Shown here: piece by piece, positions 46,201 through 58,460 of the stretch | Position numbering within the stretch: position 1 is the first letter of the stretch | Layout: each line of letters opens with the position of its first letter | Source: Leuctra nigra | Taxonomy: Eukaryota > Arthropoda > Insecta > Plecoptera > Leuctridae | Assembly (NCBI GenBank): GCA_934045905.1 | Contig: OW203762.1 | Span: 3,596,001 to 3,660,000 of the forward strand | Direction: 5' to 3' | DNA: 64,000 bases | Translations under genes and position numbers: made by a program | Notes under the pieces: generated by a model | Told to the model about the DNA's origin: nothing | What the model saw: only the letters and a program-made list of their open reading frames with translations | Database searches by the model: none

Positions 46201-47379
46201 GTTGACTGCAATATGTTTAATTTATAACCTGTCCTATTTTCCCTTCTATATCTAGTGGAGCGGTCGCTCCACACAGCCAAGTCGTACCGTACAATCACAA
46301 TCACTCTACATACCGTAAATACCAATATAAATATAAATGAGGAGCAGACCAACTACTTTTACTGTAAGCAACAACACGGCATTTTCGGCCTACTGGATCT
46401 CAACAATGGAAAGTCTCACATTGTTGTGAAATGTCTTAATTTTGAGCTATGGCCCACCTGACAACACATACATCACGCGACAACAATTAGTCATGCCGTT
46501 TTCAAACTAGAGGGCAATGAAAATCGTGAAATTGCACCGCTTTCTTCTTCAGATGATGATGATGATGATGATGATGATTCTGATTCCCGAAAAAGTTGCT
46601 ATCACCGCCACAGCCTAAACGGCTGAACCAATCAACCTAAAATTTTTACCACATATGCACTTTTGGCGTCTGATGATACCTTGCCTCTTGTGATTTTTTG
46701 TGCCGCCATTTTTAAACCGGAAGTGACGTCATATATGAAAAACGGCTGGATCGATTAGAACGAAATTAGCGCCATTCGATTAAGATGGGCATCTATATGA
46801 AGTATATTACTTAAAAATATAATTTTCTTATATTCTTAACCGGAAGTGGCGTCATAAATTTGCAATATTTAGCTTATTTCATCAAATTATACTTTAAATA
46901 CACATATCATTATCTTACATTGTAACATAGACAATACAAAATTATAATTTCAATACACAGTGTTCTCGGCCGCCATTCCTGAAACCGGAAGTGACGTCAT
47001 ACATCGAAAACGCGTGTACCGATTGCCACTGAACTAGCTCCTGTCTATTCATTCTGCAATCTATTTGAAAAATAGATTGGGATAAATGAATATACAAATT
47101 AATGGTACCGGAAATGGCGGCAGGAACCACTAAATGAAACCGGAAGTGACGTCATATATTGAAAACGGCATGAGCGATTTGACGGAAATTAGCGCTATTG
47201 AATTCAGAAGGTCATTCATGAAGTATCAACTAGATAAAACTAGATTGTTTTCTTATTACCTTTACCGGAAATAACGTCATAAAAATGCTAAATGACGTCA
47301 TTAATATTCTAAATGACACTAAAGTCATCACTTTATACTTTTAAATAGATATTTAGTAAACATACATTGTAAATAATTA

Positions 47380-47935
47380 TAAATTCAAGGTTGCAGTGCT
47401 CTTGGCCGCTATTTTCTAAAACCGGAAGTGACGTCATATATCGAAAACGGCTGTACCGATTGCAACTAAATTTTGGAATTGTGTAGGACTTATAATTATG
47501 AATTCAATACGACATTAATTTCGGCCGCCATTGTTAAAACCGGAAGTGACGTCATATATCGAAAATGGCTGTACCAATTGCAACCAAATTTTGGAAATGT
47601 GTAGGACTAATAATTATGAATTAAAGATGACATTATTTTCGGCCGCCATTGTTAAAACCGAAGTGACGTCATTATCGAAAGCGGCTGTACCGATTGCAAC
47701 CAAATTTTGGAAATATGTAGGACTAATAATTATGAATTTAAGAACACATTATTTTCGGCCGCCATTTCAAAACCAGAAGTGACGTTATTTATCGAAAACG
47801 GCTGTACCGATTGCAATCAAATTATGTAATTTTGTAGGACTTATAATTATGAATTCAAGACGACATTATTTTCGGCCGCTATTTCAAAACCGGAAGTGGC
47901 GTCATATATCAAAAACGGCTGGACCGATTGGTACA
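47380..47935 (+). repeat. Tandem CRE/ETS/GCCAT repeat in copy C
   Basis: Five units of about 115-120 bp with the same order of motifs as at 40010-41370. Some units have mutated the CRE (GACGTTAT, GGCGTCAT). Confidence 0.85.
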
Positions 47936-48097
47936 AAACCTAAGCTATTCTTCTTGGATAATCATTTTAATCTTTTACCAAACGCAACTTTTCTTAGTAC
48001 CTATCCAAATCGGTTGAGGCGTATTTTTTTAAAGAAATTAGTCCTTGCTCGGACATGTGCTACAAGCTGTATGAATAAACTAACAAAAGAAGTGATA

Positions 48098-49184
48098 TCC
48101 CAGAAAAAAACACTCCGTGTAAAAAAGGCAGCCAAGTTTCTTTACTTTAAAAAATTCAACACCGAAAAGAAGTGATATCAAAAAAGGAGCCAAGTCAATG
48201 ACATATCCAAATATTTAATCTGTTTTTTGAAATAAAAGAATAAACGCCGAGAAATACTTTACAAAAGGACTTGGCGCATCGTTTTTTAAAGACCTCATTC
48301 AATACTAAAAGTGGAAAGAAATTTGAAGTAGGTAAATTTTCCTCTTTCTATTAGAGCCAGAATCTATGAATCAAGCTACTTTTAGTAATGGCTATTTTAT
48401 AGTTTTGTCAATGGCGATAGTAGAAAGATTTCATGCTGTAATATATAAGTATTATAAGGATGGAAGAATTAAATAACAATTGGAAGTGGGCTCATACATA
48501 TTCTTTTAGCACTGTTAATATGGTGATATTAGAAGGGTATCTTTTCATAATTTGATCTTGACTGAAGGAATTCATGAAACGTTGTCAAATAATTACGAAC
48601 TATCTTTGGAACACTATTATATATTTTTGAAGTGTCAAGTGTAAAGAGTTAAAATTTTAAATAAAAATTCAATGAGACTATGACGTACTTTGTGCAATGT
48701 TTTGTTATAAAATGTGAATTAATAGAAATGTATTTCATGATGAGAAGGATTAACGCATGAGACTTAATTATGTTGACCACGAAACAATATTACGAAGATA
48801 ACTAACTATTGTGTATTTATAGAAAATATACCTAGGCAACAAGTTTTATCGCGTATGTACATATTCTAATAGAAAATATTTTACAGTAGGTATGTATAAT
48901 ATGTAATTGAAAGATGTTTCCCTATTATTCTAAAAATTCTAAATGACGGTTGTATATAAATGGCATATGCTTTTGAATCGAAAAATGTATTTAAAAAAAC
49001 GATGCCCCAAGTCCTTTTGTAAAGTATTTCTCGGTGTTTATTCTTTTATTTCAAAAAACAGATTAAATATTTGGATATGTCATTGACTTGGCTCCTTTTT
49101 TGATATCACTTCTTTTAGGTGTTGAATGTTTTTAAAGTAAAGAAACTTGGCTGCCTTTTTTACACGGAGTGTTTTTTTCTGGGA
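48098..49184. repeat. Foldback module at the right end of copy C
   Basis: TIRs TCCCAGAAAAAAACACTCCG and complement, homologous to 41528-42610. TA on the left (48096-48097) and TT on the right. Confidence 0.7.
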
Positions 49185-49239
49185 TTAATTCATCCATCGC
49201 CATTAGCCAAGTTGCAGAGCGGTGCGATGATGAGAGTCA

Positions 49240-49452
49240 ATGGAAATAGTCGACAGTTTATGTAGCAAGACAAAAGCCGGCTTTTCCATCCCAACATTCC
49301 AGCCCAGCCAGCCTGAGGATGCGGACAGCACAGTACGCGAAACTTCGCTGACAACGACCCTTTTCAGGGCCAACACAAGCACGCCAACACAGAACAAAGA
49401 CCGCACCGCTTATTCTAGATCGTTATCCCAATTCCATTCTGATGGAAATTAA
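49240..49452 (+). other. Possible coding fragment of unknown origin
   Basis: A relatively GC-rich 70-codon frame with a Thr/Ser/Pro-rich peptide (IPTFQPSQPEDADSTVRETS). An in-frame stop lies just upstream at 49231. It has no recognised domain and no clear splice sites. It may be an exon or a transposon fragment. Confidence 0.25.
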
Positions 49453-49601
49453 CTGTCATATAGATTAGCATTGCACGGAATGGAATTCCATCAGAGTTAG
49501 GAATTTAAGGCCTATTTCTGAAATGGGGCCCCTGATCCATTATTATTATCTCAAGGGCTCTGATCTATTTGAACATTTTAGATTGTTTTTGTTTCTTTCA
49601 G

Positions 49602-49735
49602 AAGATCTTCTGAGCTACTTGGACTGGACGCGCATGCGCAAGGAATTGCTGATTTCATTGGATGCAAAAGACGCGAATTGTTCAGAATTACACTTCAACA
49701 CTATTATAGCGTCTACAAATAAAGATAATAAATAA
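49602..49735 (+). CDS. Possible orphan terminal exon
   Basis: A strong acceptor (TTGTTTCTTTCAG) at 49589-49601 is followed by a frame of 44 codons: YLDWTRMRKELLISLDAKDA, then CSELHFNTIIASTNKDNK and TAA. AATAAA overlaps the stop. The peptide looks like a real C-terminus but I do not recognise it. No partner exon is visible; upstream exons could be outside or within the repeat region. It may be a relic. Confidence 0.35.
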
Positions 49736-49890
49736 ACTTTGTGAAATAATTGAGTTCTACGGTAGGTTGCCTTGCATGGTGAGAGGAACAGTAGTTCCCA
49801 GGACAAAGATGCATCTCTCAAGTACAACTAATTCGGGGATATTCCTTGATTGTATATGATTATATTAACACATATTTTGAATGTTATAAT

Positions 49891-49957
49891 ATCTGGCCGA
49901 ACCCGGGACCTCTCACTTAAAAACGATAGTGCACTACCAACTTAGGCTCTATGACTC
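49891..49957 (-). tRNA. tRNA-like sequence (pseudogene or SINE head)
   Basis: On the minus strand, AGCCTAAGTTGGTAGTGC resembles a tRNA A box and GGTCCCGGGTTCGGCC a B box, with TTTTTAA between them as a possible anticodon loop (TTT, Lys-like). The anticodon and acceptor stems pair poorly, so it is probably a tRNA-derived SINE or pseudogene and not a working tRNA. Confidence 0.4.
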
Positions 49958-50027
49958 ATAATCTTTTGATAATACTATAACTACTATGTTTAAGAAATAT
50001 TGAATTTAATATTATAATAATAATGTA

Positions 50028-50238
50028 CACTCCCCCAAATAATAAACGGTACTCGAAAGAAAATGAATTGACTGATTAAGGTTTGATTGCATCATCCCAT
50101 GAAGTCAGTGCTAACGCATTATCTAACTCTTTTAGGTGAGCTCTGATTTCATTGATAATAACAAGGATTGATTGTCAAGGAACCGGCCCAGCAGCCAATA
50201 CGTTTTGTACCAAGTACCGTTTATTATTTGGGGGAGTG
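50028..50238. mobile_element. 211 bp MITE with the termini of the 11.76 kb element
   Basis: TIRs CACTCCCCCAAATAATAAAC, then GGTACT, and TA duplications at 50026-50027 and 50239-50240. The first about 26 bp match the large element at 28209 with one change. The interior (50097-50182) is a different dispersed repeat, also found at 54720-54811 and 56839-56925. Confidence 0.85.
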
Positions 50239-50262
50239 TACATTAATAATAATAATAATAAT

Positions 50263-50358
50263 GTACAACTTACCCCCTATCGCGACTAACAGTCGTACAC
50301 AGAAGTAGTATAAGTTGCCTAAAATACAGATATTTGTATAAAGAGGGGTGATTTGCAA
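50263..50358. mobile_element. Left half of a dispersed MITE split by the 6.4 kb element
   Basis: CAACTTACCCCCTATCGCGA through GGGGTGATTTGCAA is homologous to the left half of 8681-8838. The right half (GACTGGTTTTATCATTGG) resumes at 56740. Confidence 0.7.
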
Positions 50359-51985
50359 TAGTCTAGGATTATCAAACGGCTATCTCTTCAAATAAAGAAG
50401 TCTGCTTCATCCATCGTATAACAGACTGATTTTTTAATATGTTGTTACAAACAGTCCAAGCAAACCACCATTCAAAATAAGGCAAAAAAATACCATCGGA
50501 ACATGCCCAAAACACTCTAGACACCCAAAAGGGGGTTCAAAATTTGAAAATTTTAAATCGACCATCACTTTTTCAATTTCAGTCCGTTTTTCACAATCCA
50601 AAAACAATAATTTTCAGATCAACTATCCTAACATAGAAAAAAATAATTTGTGTCCATTTTTTATAATGACGCAGTCTTTTCGCTAAAAAATGTGCCAAAA
50701 TGGACACAAAAATCCAACATGAGGCACTTTCGTTTGCTGCTGCGTCCGAGATATAACTATAATTTCCAAATAATTTGCATGATAAATTAGTCCGATCAAT
50801 TGCCAACAAATTCCTCACTGGACATTTTTCCTGACTTGAAATCCACAGCACAGTTTTTGCATTTTCCCGAACTCTGTCGTTTCGCTAAGCCGATATTAAC
50901 TCTCATTCCAACCGGCTAATTGTGCGGTTGCTAAGCAATATAATTGTTCATTTTGTGATTAAAAGTTATACTTCAGCAAATATCTCAATAAGACGCCCCC
51001 TTTAACATTTTTAAACATGAGGTATTTAATTCGTGCCTGCGGTTTCAAGATGGCGGCCCACTAAAGATGGCATCCATTGGAATTTTAGCAAAGGCAATAT
51101 CTTGGGCCCCCGTTGACCCGATTTTAATTTTTTTGAGTTCAAATTGGGGCTGAATAATTTCCGCATCTTTTCCATAACATGAATATCATATATCGCACGG
51201 TAATTGAATTATAATTATTGTTAATAATTCGTATTGGATGAAAGCTTTCATCAACGCTTATTTTTTTGTTCTTGATAAACCGTTTTCCAATATAATTTAC
51301 ATAAAGGCGCGTAGTATGGGGAGGGGGCTGGGGGAATACCCCCCACACTTGAGCAGTCTTCCCCCCCCCCCCCCCCAAAATAATCATACAAAATTAAGAT
51401 TATAATTTATTTATTTTAATAATTAAGAATTAAATTTCCCTTTAGACAAAAACCTACGAAACCTTTCAAAATATAATATACTTTCTGGCGTGTAGAAGGG
51501 GGAGGGGGATCCCCCCCTCCCCGCACCCCCAATCGAGCAGTGTTACCTCCCATTTACCTTGCAAATTAAATTTAGCGTCCCAGAATCTCTTAAATTGTTT
51601 AGATTAAACAAAACGCCCTGCTGGACAACACTAGGAGGTTGTTTGTGGGTGATTTGAGCAGATTCACATAAAGGGTTGTTTGAGTAGTTTGTGCATTTTT
51701 GAGACCCAAATCTCTATTAAATTGTTCAAATACTAAAAAATATTCTGCGGGGCTACAACTGGGGGGCCCGCCCCCAGACTTCTCTCCGGTTGGCGCAATC
51801 CCCCCCCCCCCCCCGCCCCCCCCCCTCATGATGTATGTACTTCCTACGCGCCTGTATACTTGTAATTTCATTAGCTCTCATTTGGTATTCTCATTGTTCT
51901 AATCGATGGACGTACATGTGCGTGGCCTTTTTAGTGCGTGTACTTTCAATTCCATATGCCCGAGACTTCCCTCTCTACCTCCTCA
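50359..51985 (+). repeat. Left arm of the 6.38 kb foldback element
   Basis: Contains two poly-C runs (about 51360-51376, 51800-51833) and a GGCGCGTAG-type motif. The arm ends near CTCTCTACCTCCTC. Confidence 0.8.
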
Positions 51986-52470
51986 CAATACAACAATTAT
52001 ATTAGATTTCATCGAAGTGTGGTTTAAAAATGTCCTGTGTAATGATGTGCTGATGTGAATAATATTATATAGATGTTGCAATACCTTATATGAAATCCGT
52101 CTTTGGTAACTTTTTATCCAAATTATTTGTTATTCCAAAATAAAATTACCTCAAAAGAGGCATTTTCAAAAGCCCACATTTGCAGTTGAAGTCCAAATTT
52201 AAAATAAAAATCCTTATCGCGAGACGCATACTTTGGTGAATGTGTGTGCCCACACAAAATAAATGGCAGCTACTCACTCCCTACCATCTTATCTTCCTAC
52301 CAAAGCAAAGAATCCTGTCGCGTCCCTGCATTTCGAAACACCATTTGAGTCAATTTTGACTTAACAGCATTTTGAGGCTGCACTTTGAATATTATATTAT
52401 TTATAGTTTCAAGAAGAGTTCTTTCGGGAAGGGGGTTTCAACTTGTTTACTCTCCTTTTATTAATATGAA
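51986..52470. other. Foldback element spacer, no recognised gene
   Basis: Single-copy AT-rich DNA within the window. Nothing recognised. Confidence 0.4.
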
Positions 52471-52479
52471 CACAATAAA

Positions 52480-54263
52480 AAAACACTCCGTGTAAAAATA
52501 CCAGCCAAGTCTCTACAACTTAAAAAAAATAATGAAATCTAAAAATTCTGCACTGAAAAGTAGTGATATCAAAAAATTTGCCAAGTCAAAACTTTATTTG
52601 AAAATCAAAAAATACTTGGCGCATCGTGTAGATAAATAGTTGAGAAGTATATGCCAGATATGAAATATACATCAAATATACATCTATACATATAATATAC
52701 CTATAATGCCCTAAAAAACGATGCGCCAAGTATTTTTTGATTTTCAAATAAAGTTTTGACTTGGCAAATTTTTTAGATTTCATTATTTTTTTTAAGTTGA
52801 AGAGACTTAACTGGTATTTTTACACGGAGTGTTTTTTATGGGGATATCACTACTTTTTTTAGTTTATTCTTACAACTTATGTGAGACACATATCAAATGA
52901 ACAATTACTAAATCCTTTAAAAAAAAAATCACCCTTTACAATTTGGTTATTCTCATGAAAAATAGCAAAGGTTTCATTCCAATCGGTCAACCCAGTTTCG
53001 AGATATGGCAACACTTCGGTTTTCAAAATGGCCGCTGAACTTTCTGCACTGCCACATGGAATTTATAACAATAAATGATGTGTATAATTTTTAGCTTTCT
53101 GAATATGTATTTTTTGTATAGGAGGGGATTATAATAATTTTTAAATTTGAATGACGTCATTTCCGGTCTCATAAATAGGAAAATTCTAGTTTGACTGTTC
53201 CTATTCCATAGAGATGGCCTTCCGAATCGTTTGGCGCTAGTTTCATACCGATCTGTCAACCAGTTTTCGAGACATATTACGTTTCTTCCGGTTTCAAAAT
53301 GGCTGCTGAAATCACTGACCTCTTGAATTATAATTAAAACATGATTACATTTATTATTAGCTGTCTCAAATAGTATATTTATTGCATCAATTGTAAATTT
53401 ATAAGATTTTTAAAATGTGTGACGTCATTTCCGGTTTCGGTATGGGAAACTGCAAATATTATAGATAATAATACATAAACTAGACCGTCTAAATTGTTTA
53501 GCACTGGTTTCGTTCAAATCTATTTAGACGTTATTAAGATATGATGTCACTTCCGGTTGCAAAATGGCGGCTTTCTGTTGGTTTTATAACCAGTCAAATG
53601 AGATATCAAAAGTACATACGTTACATAAATATCAAAATAATTGGATCAAATTTGTTGCCGAAATGCCAATCGATGAATTTCAAATTTCATGACGTCATTT
53701 CCAGTTTCGTTAACAAAAATTTTAGTCTGTTGCTATTGATAATCCATATAGATGACCGTCCGAATCGTTTGGCGCTATTTTCGTTCCAATCGGTCTAGCC
53801 GTTGTTGAGATATGATGTCACTTCCGGTTTCAAAATGGCGGCACAAAAAAAGTCAAGGGGGGAGGGCCAATCAGACGCCAAAAGTGCACACGTGGTAAAA
53901 ATTTGAGATCAATCGGTTCAGCGGTTTAGGCTGTGGCCTGTTTACCGGATTTTAGCTCCAGCCTACTACTACTACTGAGATTATTACTGATTATGAATAC
54001 CGCCCTAAAACACGATTTTCACGGCCCTCTAGCTCGCAAAGGGCGTAACCTATTATTCCCAAATTTGGTATATTTGGTGGGGTGGGCCATAGCTCGAAAT
54101 TAAGATATTTCGCATTAATGTGAGATTTCCCAATTTTAAGATCCATTAGGCCGAAAATGCCACTTTGATGCTTACAGTAAAAGTGGGTTTGCTCCAGCCT
54201 TTTTAAATGAGAGTGTGCGCGCGCCGTACGACTTGGCTGGCGTGGAGCGACCGCTCCACTAGA
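52480..54263 (-). mobile_element. Helentron-like element, copy D (reverse)
   Basis: The hairpin end lies at 54239-54263 (GTGGAGCGACCGCTCCAC then TAG). CRE/ETS units in reverse (TGACGTCATTTCCGG near 53154 and 53420; TGATGTCACTTCCGG at 53541 and 53812). The foldback module at 52480-52845 has an eroded outer end and is followed by TA at 52846. Confidence 0.65.
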
Positions 54264-55149
54264 TGTCTTGACGTATTGAGGAATATTTTTGTGTATACAA
54301 GCAAAATTACACCATCTCAATATTTTTTTGACTTCTCAATTGTTCTTAATTCTTTTCTTTTAAACACAACTTGAAATGTCTCTGATGGTGGGGGGGGGGG
54401 GGGGGGGGGGGATTATTTTCTTTCAAAACATAATGCGACGATTTATATACATTCTCCTAGTTAGAGATATTAAGTTCAACTGGCCTTTCCTTTTTTCCTG
54501 TTTCCTAAACTTCGTATGAACTAGACATCTATTTGGCTAGGGAAATAAAAGTGAACAAATAGATTGAGGGAAGGTTTCTGCTGTTCATTACATTTATGTT
54601 TCTATCATAATGTGAGTAAACTGTTTGAACAAGTCGTGCCACTTACGTTAAAATTTGTACCTATTTTACAAGACGTACACTCAACAAAAGATAAAACGGT
54701 ATTCGAAACGGCATCATTCGATGAAGTCTATGCTAACTCGTCATCTAACTCTAGTATGTGAGCTCTGATTTCATTGATAATAACAAGGAATGATTTGATT
54801 GCCAAGGGACCTGACAACAAGCTGTCAATCGTTTCGTTCAACTAACATTTTATGATTTGTTTGTTGAATGTACTTTGATTCTATCTGAACGTACGCAGCA
54901 GTGATCTGACCAAAAAGTTGAATAGAAGAACTATAAACTCTATACTATGCAAAAATAGAGTTCCGTCGAAGTGTTGCAGAGGTAACTGAATTAACAAAAT
55001 GAGGAAATCAAAGGACATAAAAGAGTTGGGAGTGAAACTCTGATCTACGAATTTGGAAATGAGTAGAGAGGTTGTTGGTGTGGGAGAATAAAAGGGGTAT
55101 AATGTGAGCTAACCATTGAGGGAGGATTGAGGATTGGGATGACAAGAAG
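54264..55149. other. Foldback element spacer with poly-G run
   Basis: A run of about 22 G at 54390-54411, and one copy of the GTGAGCTCTGATTTCATTGA dispersed repeat at 54720-54811. No gene. Confidence 0.5.
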
Positions 55150-56736
55150 CAGAGGAGGTAGACAGGGAAGTCTCGGGCATATGGAATTGAAAGTACACGC
55201 ACATGTACGTCCATCGATTAGAACAATGAGAATACCAAATGAGAGCTAATGAAATTACATTAGTTTACAGGCGCGTAGGAACTACATACATCATGAGGGG
55301 GGGGGGGATTGCGGCAACCGGAGAGAAGTCTGGGGGCGGGCCCCCCAGTTGTAGCCCCGCAGAATATTTTTTAGTATTTGAACAATTTAATAGAGATTTG
55401 GGTCTTAAAAATGCACAAACTACTCAAACAACCCTTTATGTGAATCTGCTCAAATCACCCACAAACAACCTCCTAGTGTTGTCCAGCAGGGCGTTTTGTT
55501 TAATCTAAACAATTTAAGAGATTCTGGGACGCTAAATTTAATTTGCAAGGTAAATGGGAGGTAACACTGCTCGATTGGGGGTACGGGGGGGGGAGATCCC
55601 CCCCCCCCCTTCTACACGCCAGTAAGTATATTATATTTTGAAAGGTTTCGTAGGTTTTTGTCTAAAGGGAAATTTAATTCTTAATTATTAAAATAAATAA
55701 ATAATTATCTTATTTTGTATGACTATTTTTTTGGGGGGGAGGGGGAAGACTGCTCAAGTGTGGGGGGTATTCCCCCAGCCCCCTCCCCATACTACGCGCC
55801 TTTATGTAAATTATATTGGAAAACGGTTTATCGAGAACAAAAAAATAAGCGTTGATGAAAGCTTTTATCCAATACGCAGTATTAACAATAATTATAATTC
55901 AATTACCGTGCGATATATGATATTCATGTTATGGAAAAGATGCGGAAATTATTCAGCCCCAATTTGAACTCAAAAAAATTAAAATCGGGTCAACGGGGGC
56001 CCAAGATATTGCCTTTGCTAAAATTCCAATGGATGCCATCTTTAGTGGGCCGCCATCTTGAAACCGCAGGCACGAATTAAATACCTCATGTTTAAAAATG
56101 TTAAAGGGGGCGTCTTATTGAGATATTTGCTGAAGTATAACTTTTAATCACAAAATGAACAATTATATTGCTTAGCAACCGCACAATTAGCCGGTTGGAA
56201 TGAGAGTTAATATCGGCTTAGCGAAACGACAGAGTTCGGGAAAATGCAAAAACTGTGCTGTGGATTTCAAGTCAGGAAAAATGTCCAGTGAGGAATTTGT
56301 TGGCAATCGATCGGACTAATTTATCATGCAAATTATTTGGAAATTATAGTTATATCTCGGACGCAGCAGCAAACGAAAGTGCCTCATGTTGGATTTTTGT
56401 GTCCATTTTGGCACATTTTTTAGCGAAAAGACTGCGTCATTATAAAAAATGGACACAAATTATTTTTTTCTATGTTAAGATAGTTGATCTGAAAATTATT
56501 GTTTTTGGATTGTGAAAATCGGACTGAAATTGAAAAAGTGATGGTCGATTTAAAATTTTCAAATTTTGAACCCCCTTTTGGGTGTCTAGAGTGTTTTGGG
56601 CATGTTCCGATGTTTTTTTATGCCTTATTTTGAATGGTGGTTTGCTTGGACTGTTTGTAACAACATATTAAAAAATCAGCCTGTTATACGACCGATGAAG
56701 CAAAATGGCCTACTTGATCCTGATAATCTTCGACTA
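55150..56736 (-). repeat. Right arm of the 6.38 kb foldback element
   Basis: Reverse complement of the left arm. It differs mainly in homopolymer G/C run lengths and scattered substitutions. Confidence 0.8.
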
Positions 56737-57235
56737 CAAGACTGGTTTTATCATTGGCTTTTTTAATGCGTTGGCTGTCGAAACTAAAATCAGCAATCGA
56801 AAGAAACTGATGAGTTGAAAATGATTTGATCATGATCCGATGAAGTATGTGCTAACGCGTCATCTAACTGTTGAAGGTGAGCTCCGATTTCATCGATAAT
56901 AACAATGATTAATTGTCAAGTAATCTGACCAGCAGCCAATCAGTCTCGTTCATATAAGTGAGCGTGTTTCTATGGTGCAGCTTTAGACTTTAGCTTTGCA
57001 GCTTTAGCTTTAGACTGTTTCAACTTAACTACATTTTTATCATGTGGTGTAAAATATTAAAATAAACCACTTACCTAAGTGAGATTAAGCCTTTCATCAT
57101 TCCTTGCAATTTCATTTCCTTTTTTGTTCTATATATTCCAGTTTCAAATCAATTAGATTATACTGAAAAGAATGTTGATTTCTCTATGACAATAAATTAT
57201 AGAATTCTGGATATATTGAATGCATGAAAAAGCTT

Positions 57236-57346
57236 AGGTCCGGTCTTGAGCCAGTCCGGTCTGGACGCCCGATGACGAGAGTGTGTGGAGTTCCACAAGG
57301 GTCCGTTCTCGAAGCTGTGCTATTTAATTTCTTAATTCTTTCTTAA
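57236..57346 (+). pseudogene. Small LINE reverse transcriptase fragment
   Basis: Reads RVCGVPQGSVLEAVLFNFL and then a stop. GVPQGSVLGP.LF is the conserved RT motif before the catalytic YADD; here G-P is replaced by E-A. Only about 35 codons remain, truncated on both sides. Confidence 0.75.
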
Positions 57347-58110
57347 CCATTAAACACCTGTTTTGAAGGCCTGTTGAGCAGTAATATTCACACATGCTGA
57401 GTTTGTCTTGTTTACTAACGCGTAAAGGGGCATTCCAGCTCCAAATCCCCAAGCAAAAAACCTGACCACCTGGGATATTATTAACTTTTTGTGGGAATAT
57501 TGTATACTTAAAAAGAGTCGACACGTGTAATTTTGTTTGACCTTGAGGTCAGCCACTTCCGAAATGCAAGCTTGCAAATTATCATGATTTTGTATTTTTT
57601 AAACATTTTGCTCTCACTCTCATAGCTCATAACTTATGATCCAAACATCGTACGAAAATGACTTTTTTACCAAATTGAAGCTCTTGTTATGCTCTATTTT
57701 AATATATTATAAACAATATGTTTCTTAAATCACATCATTTAAATAAATGAATGTGAAAAATTCAAAATTTTATTACTCAAAAAGTCATTTTTTAATATTG
57801 TTTTAATTTTTACCATATAATTGCCGATATGTTACCTACCTACTGTAAAAATTTCAAGGTGGAGTGTCAAGGGATGTGCGAGTAATAAATTATTTAGCGC
57901 GTCAAGGTACATGGGAATCCGCGCGGCCGAGCGCGGGCGATGCTGTCGTTCTAGCGATTGCACGTGACAAAGCCGCAGATTTGTTTAAACAATAGTTCAT
58001 CTGCTTGGATGGACACAAATTCATCTCTTGCTTCTGCAGCGTAGGAATAAACTCTCGTTTGAATGACGTGTGTTGATACAGCATAGACATTTATACTCAC
58101 GTATAAATGT

Positions 58111-58460
58111 CTATGGATACAGGAACAAATGAATGCAGTTTCTGGGTGCCAGCGATAGGACGTGCTTGTGAAAATCTTGCCGCGAGAATCTGATCCTCCA
58201 AGTCGTGCTCATCTTGCGTACAATACTCGAAGTTGTGGATGTGATGTTGGACTGGACCCAGTCATAGAGTTGTCGCGGAGCCATGATCTGGCGTCTATGT
58301 TGACTGGCTCGAACTGCAAGCCGCTTCACAGTCCACCCACACCCTCACAGGCCCCCTTTCCGTGCGATGTGGCTGTGAAGTGCCACTCGGCTGCATTGTG
58401 ACGGCAAATATTGTTTATATTTTACGATTTTTGTGGGCAGCTGAACCATCTGATAAATTC
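58111..58460 (-). pseudogene. Relic of a repeat-associated protein with an ATSHGKG motif, copy 1
   Basis: Minus strand: SDGSAAHKNRK, then AAEWHFTATSHGKGACEGVG, a stop and frame break near 58350, then KRLAVRASQHRRQIMAPRQL and YDWVQSNITS to a stop at 58111. I recall this motif from unnamed multi-copy insect proteins but cannot give a family name. The broken frame shows it is not functional. Confidence 0.6.

Larger units (their letters stand above)
46253..49184 (+). mobile_element. Helentron-like element, copy C (2.9 kb)
   Basis: Hairpin GTGGAGCGGTCGCTCCAC at the left end, a (GAT)9 microsatellite at 46552-46578, single CRE/ETS units at about 46717-47140, tandem units at about 47380-47930, then a 1.09 kb foldback module (48098-49184). 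It is the best complete member for comparison with copy B. No coding is recognised. Confidence 0.65.
50359..56736. mobile_element. 6.38 kb foldback element with about 1.6 kb TIRs and CAA duplication
   Basis: The ends are TAGTCTAGGATTATCA and TGATAATCTTCGACTA. CAA flanks at 50356-50358 and 56737-56739. The arms (about 50359-51985 and 55150-56736) are close reverse complements, including poly-C/poly-G runs. Excision restores the order of the host MITE as seen at 8681-8838. The spacer (51986-55149) holds a Helentron-like copy. No transposase is recognised; the superfamily is unknown. The 86-codon frames at 50591-50851 and 56255-56515 are the same repeat sequence in the two arms. Confidence 0.8.

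Noticed and set aside
49891..49957. Functional tRNA-Lys gene
   Set aside because: The boxes resemble a tRNA but the acceptor and anticodon stems do not pair well, so only a tRNA-like relic is claimed.
50591..50851. 86-codon frame (twin at 56255-56515)
   Set aside because: Identical sequence in both arms of the 6.4 kb foldback element; no recognised domain.
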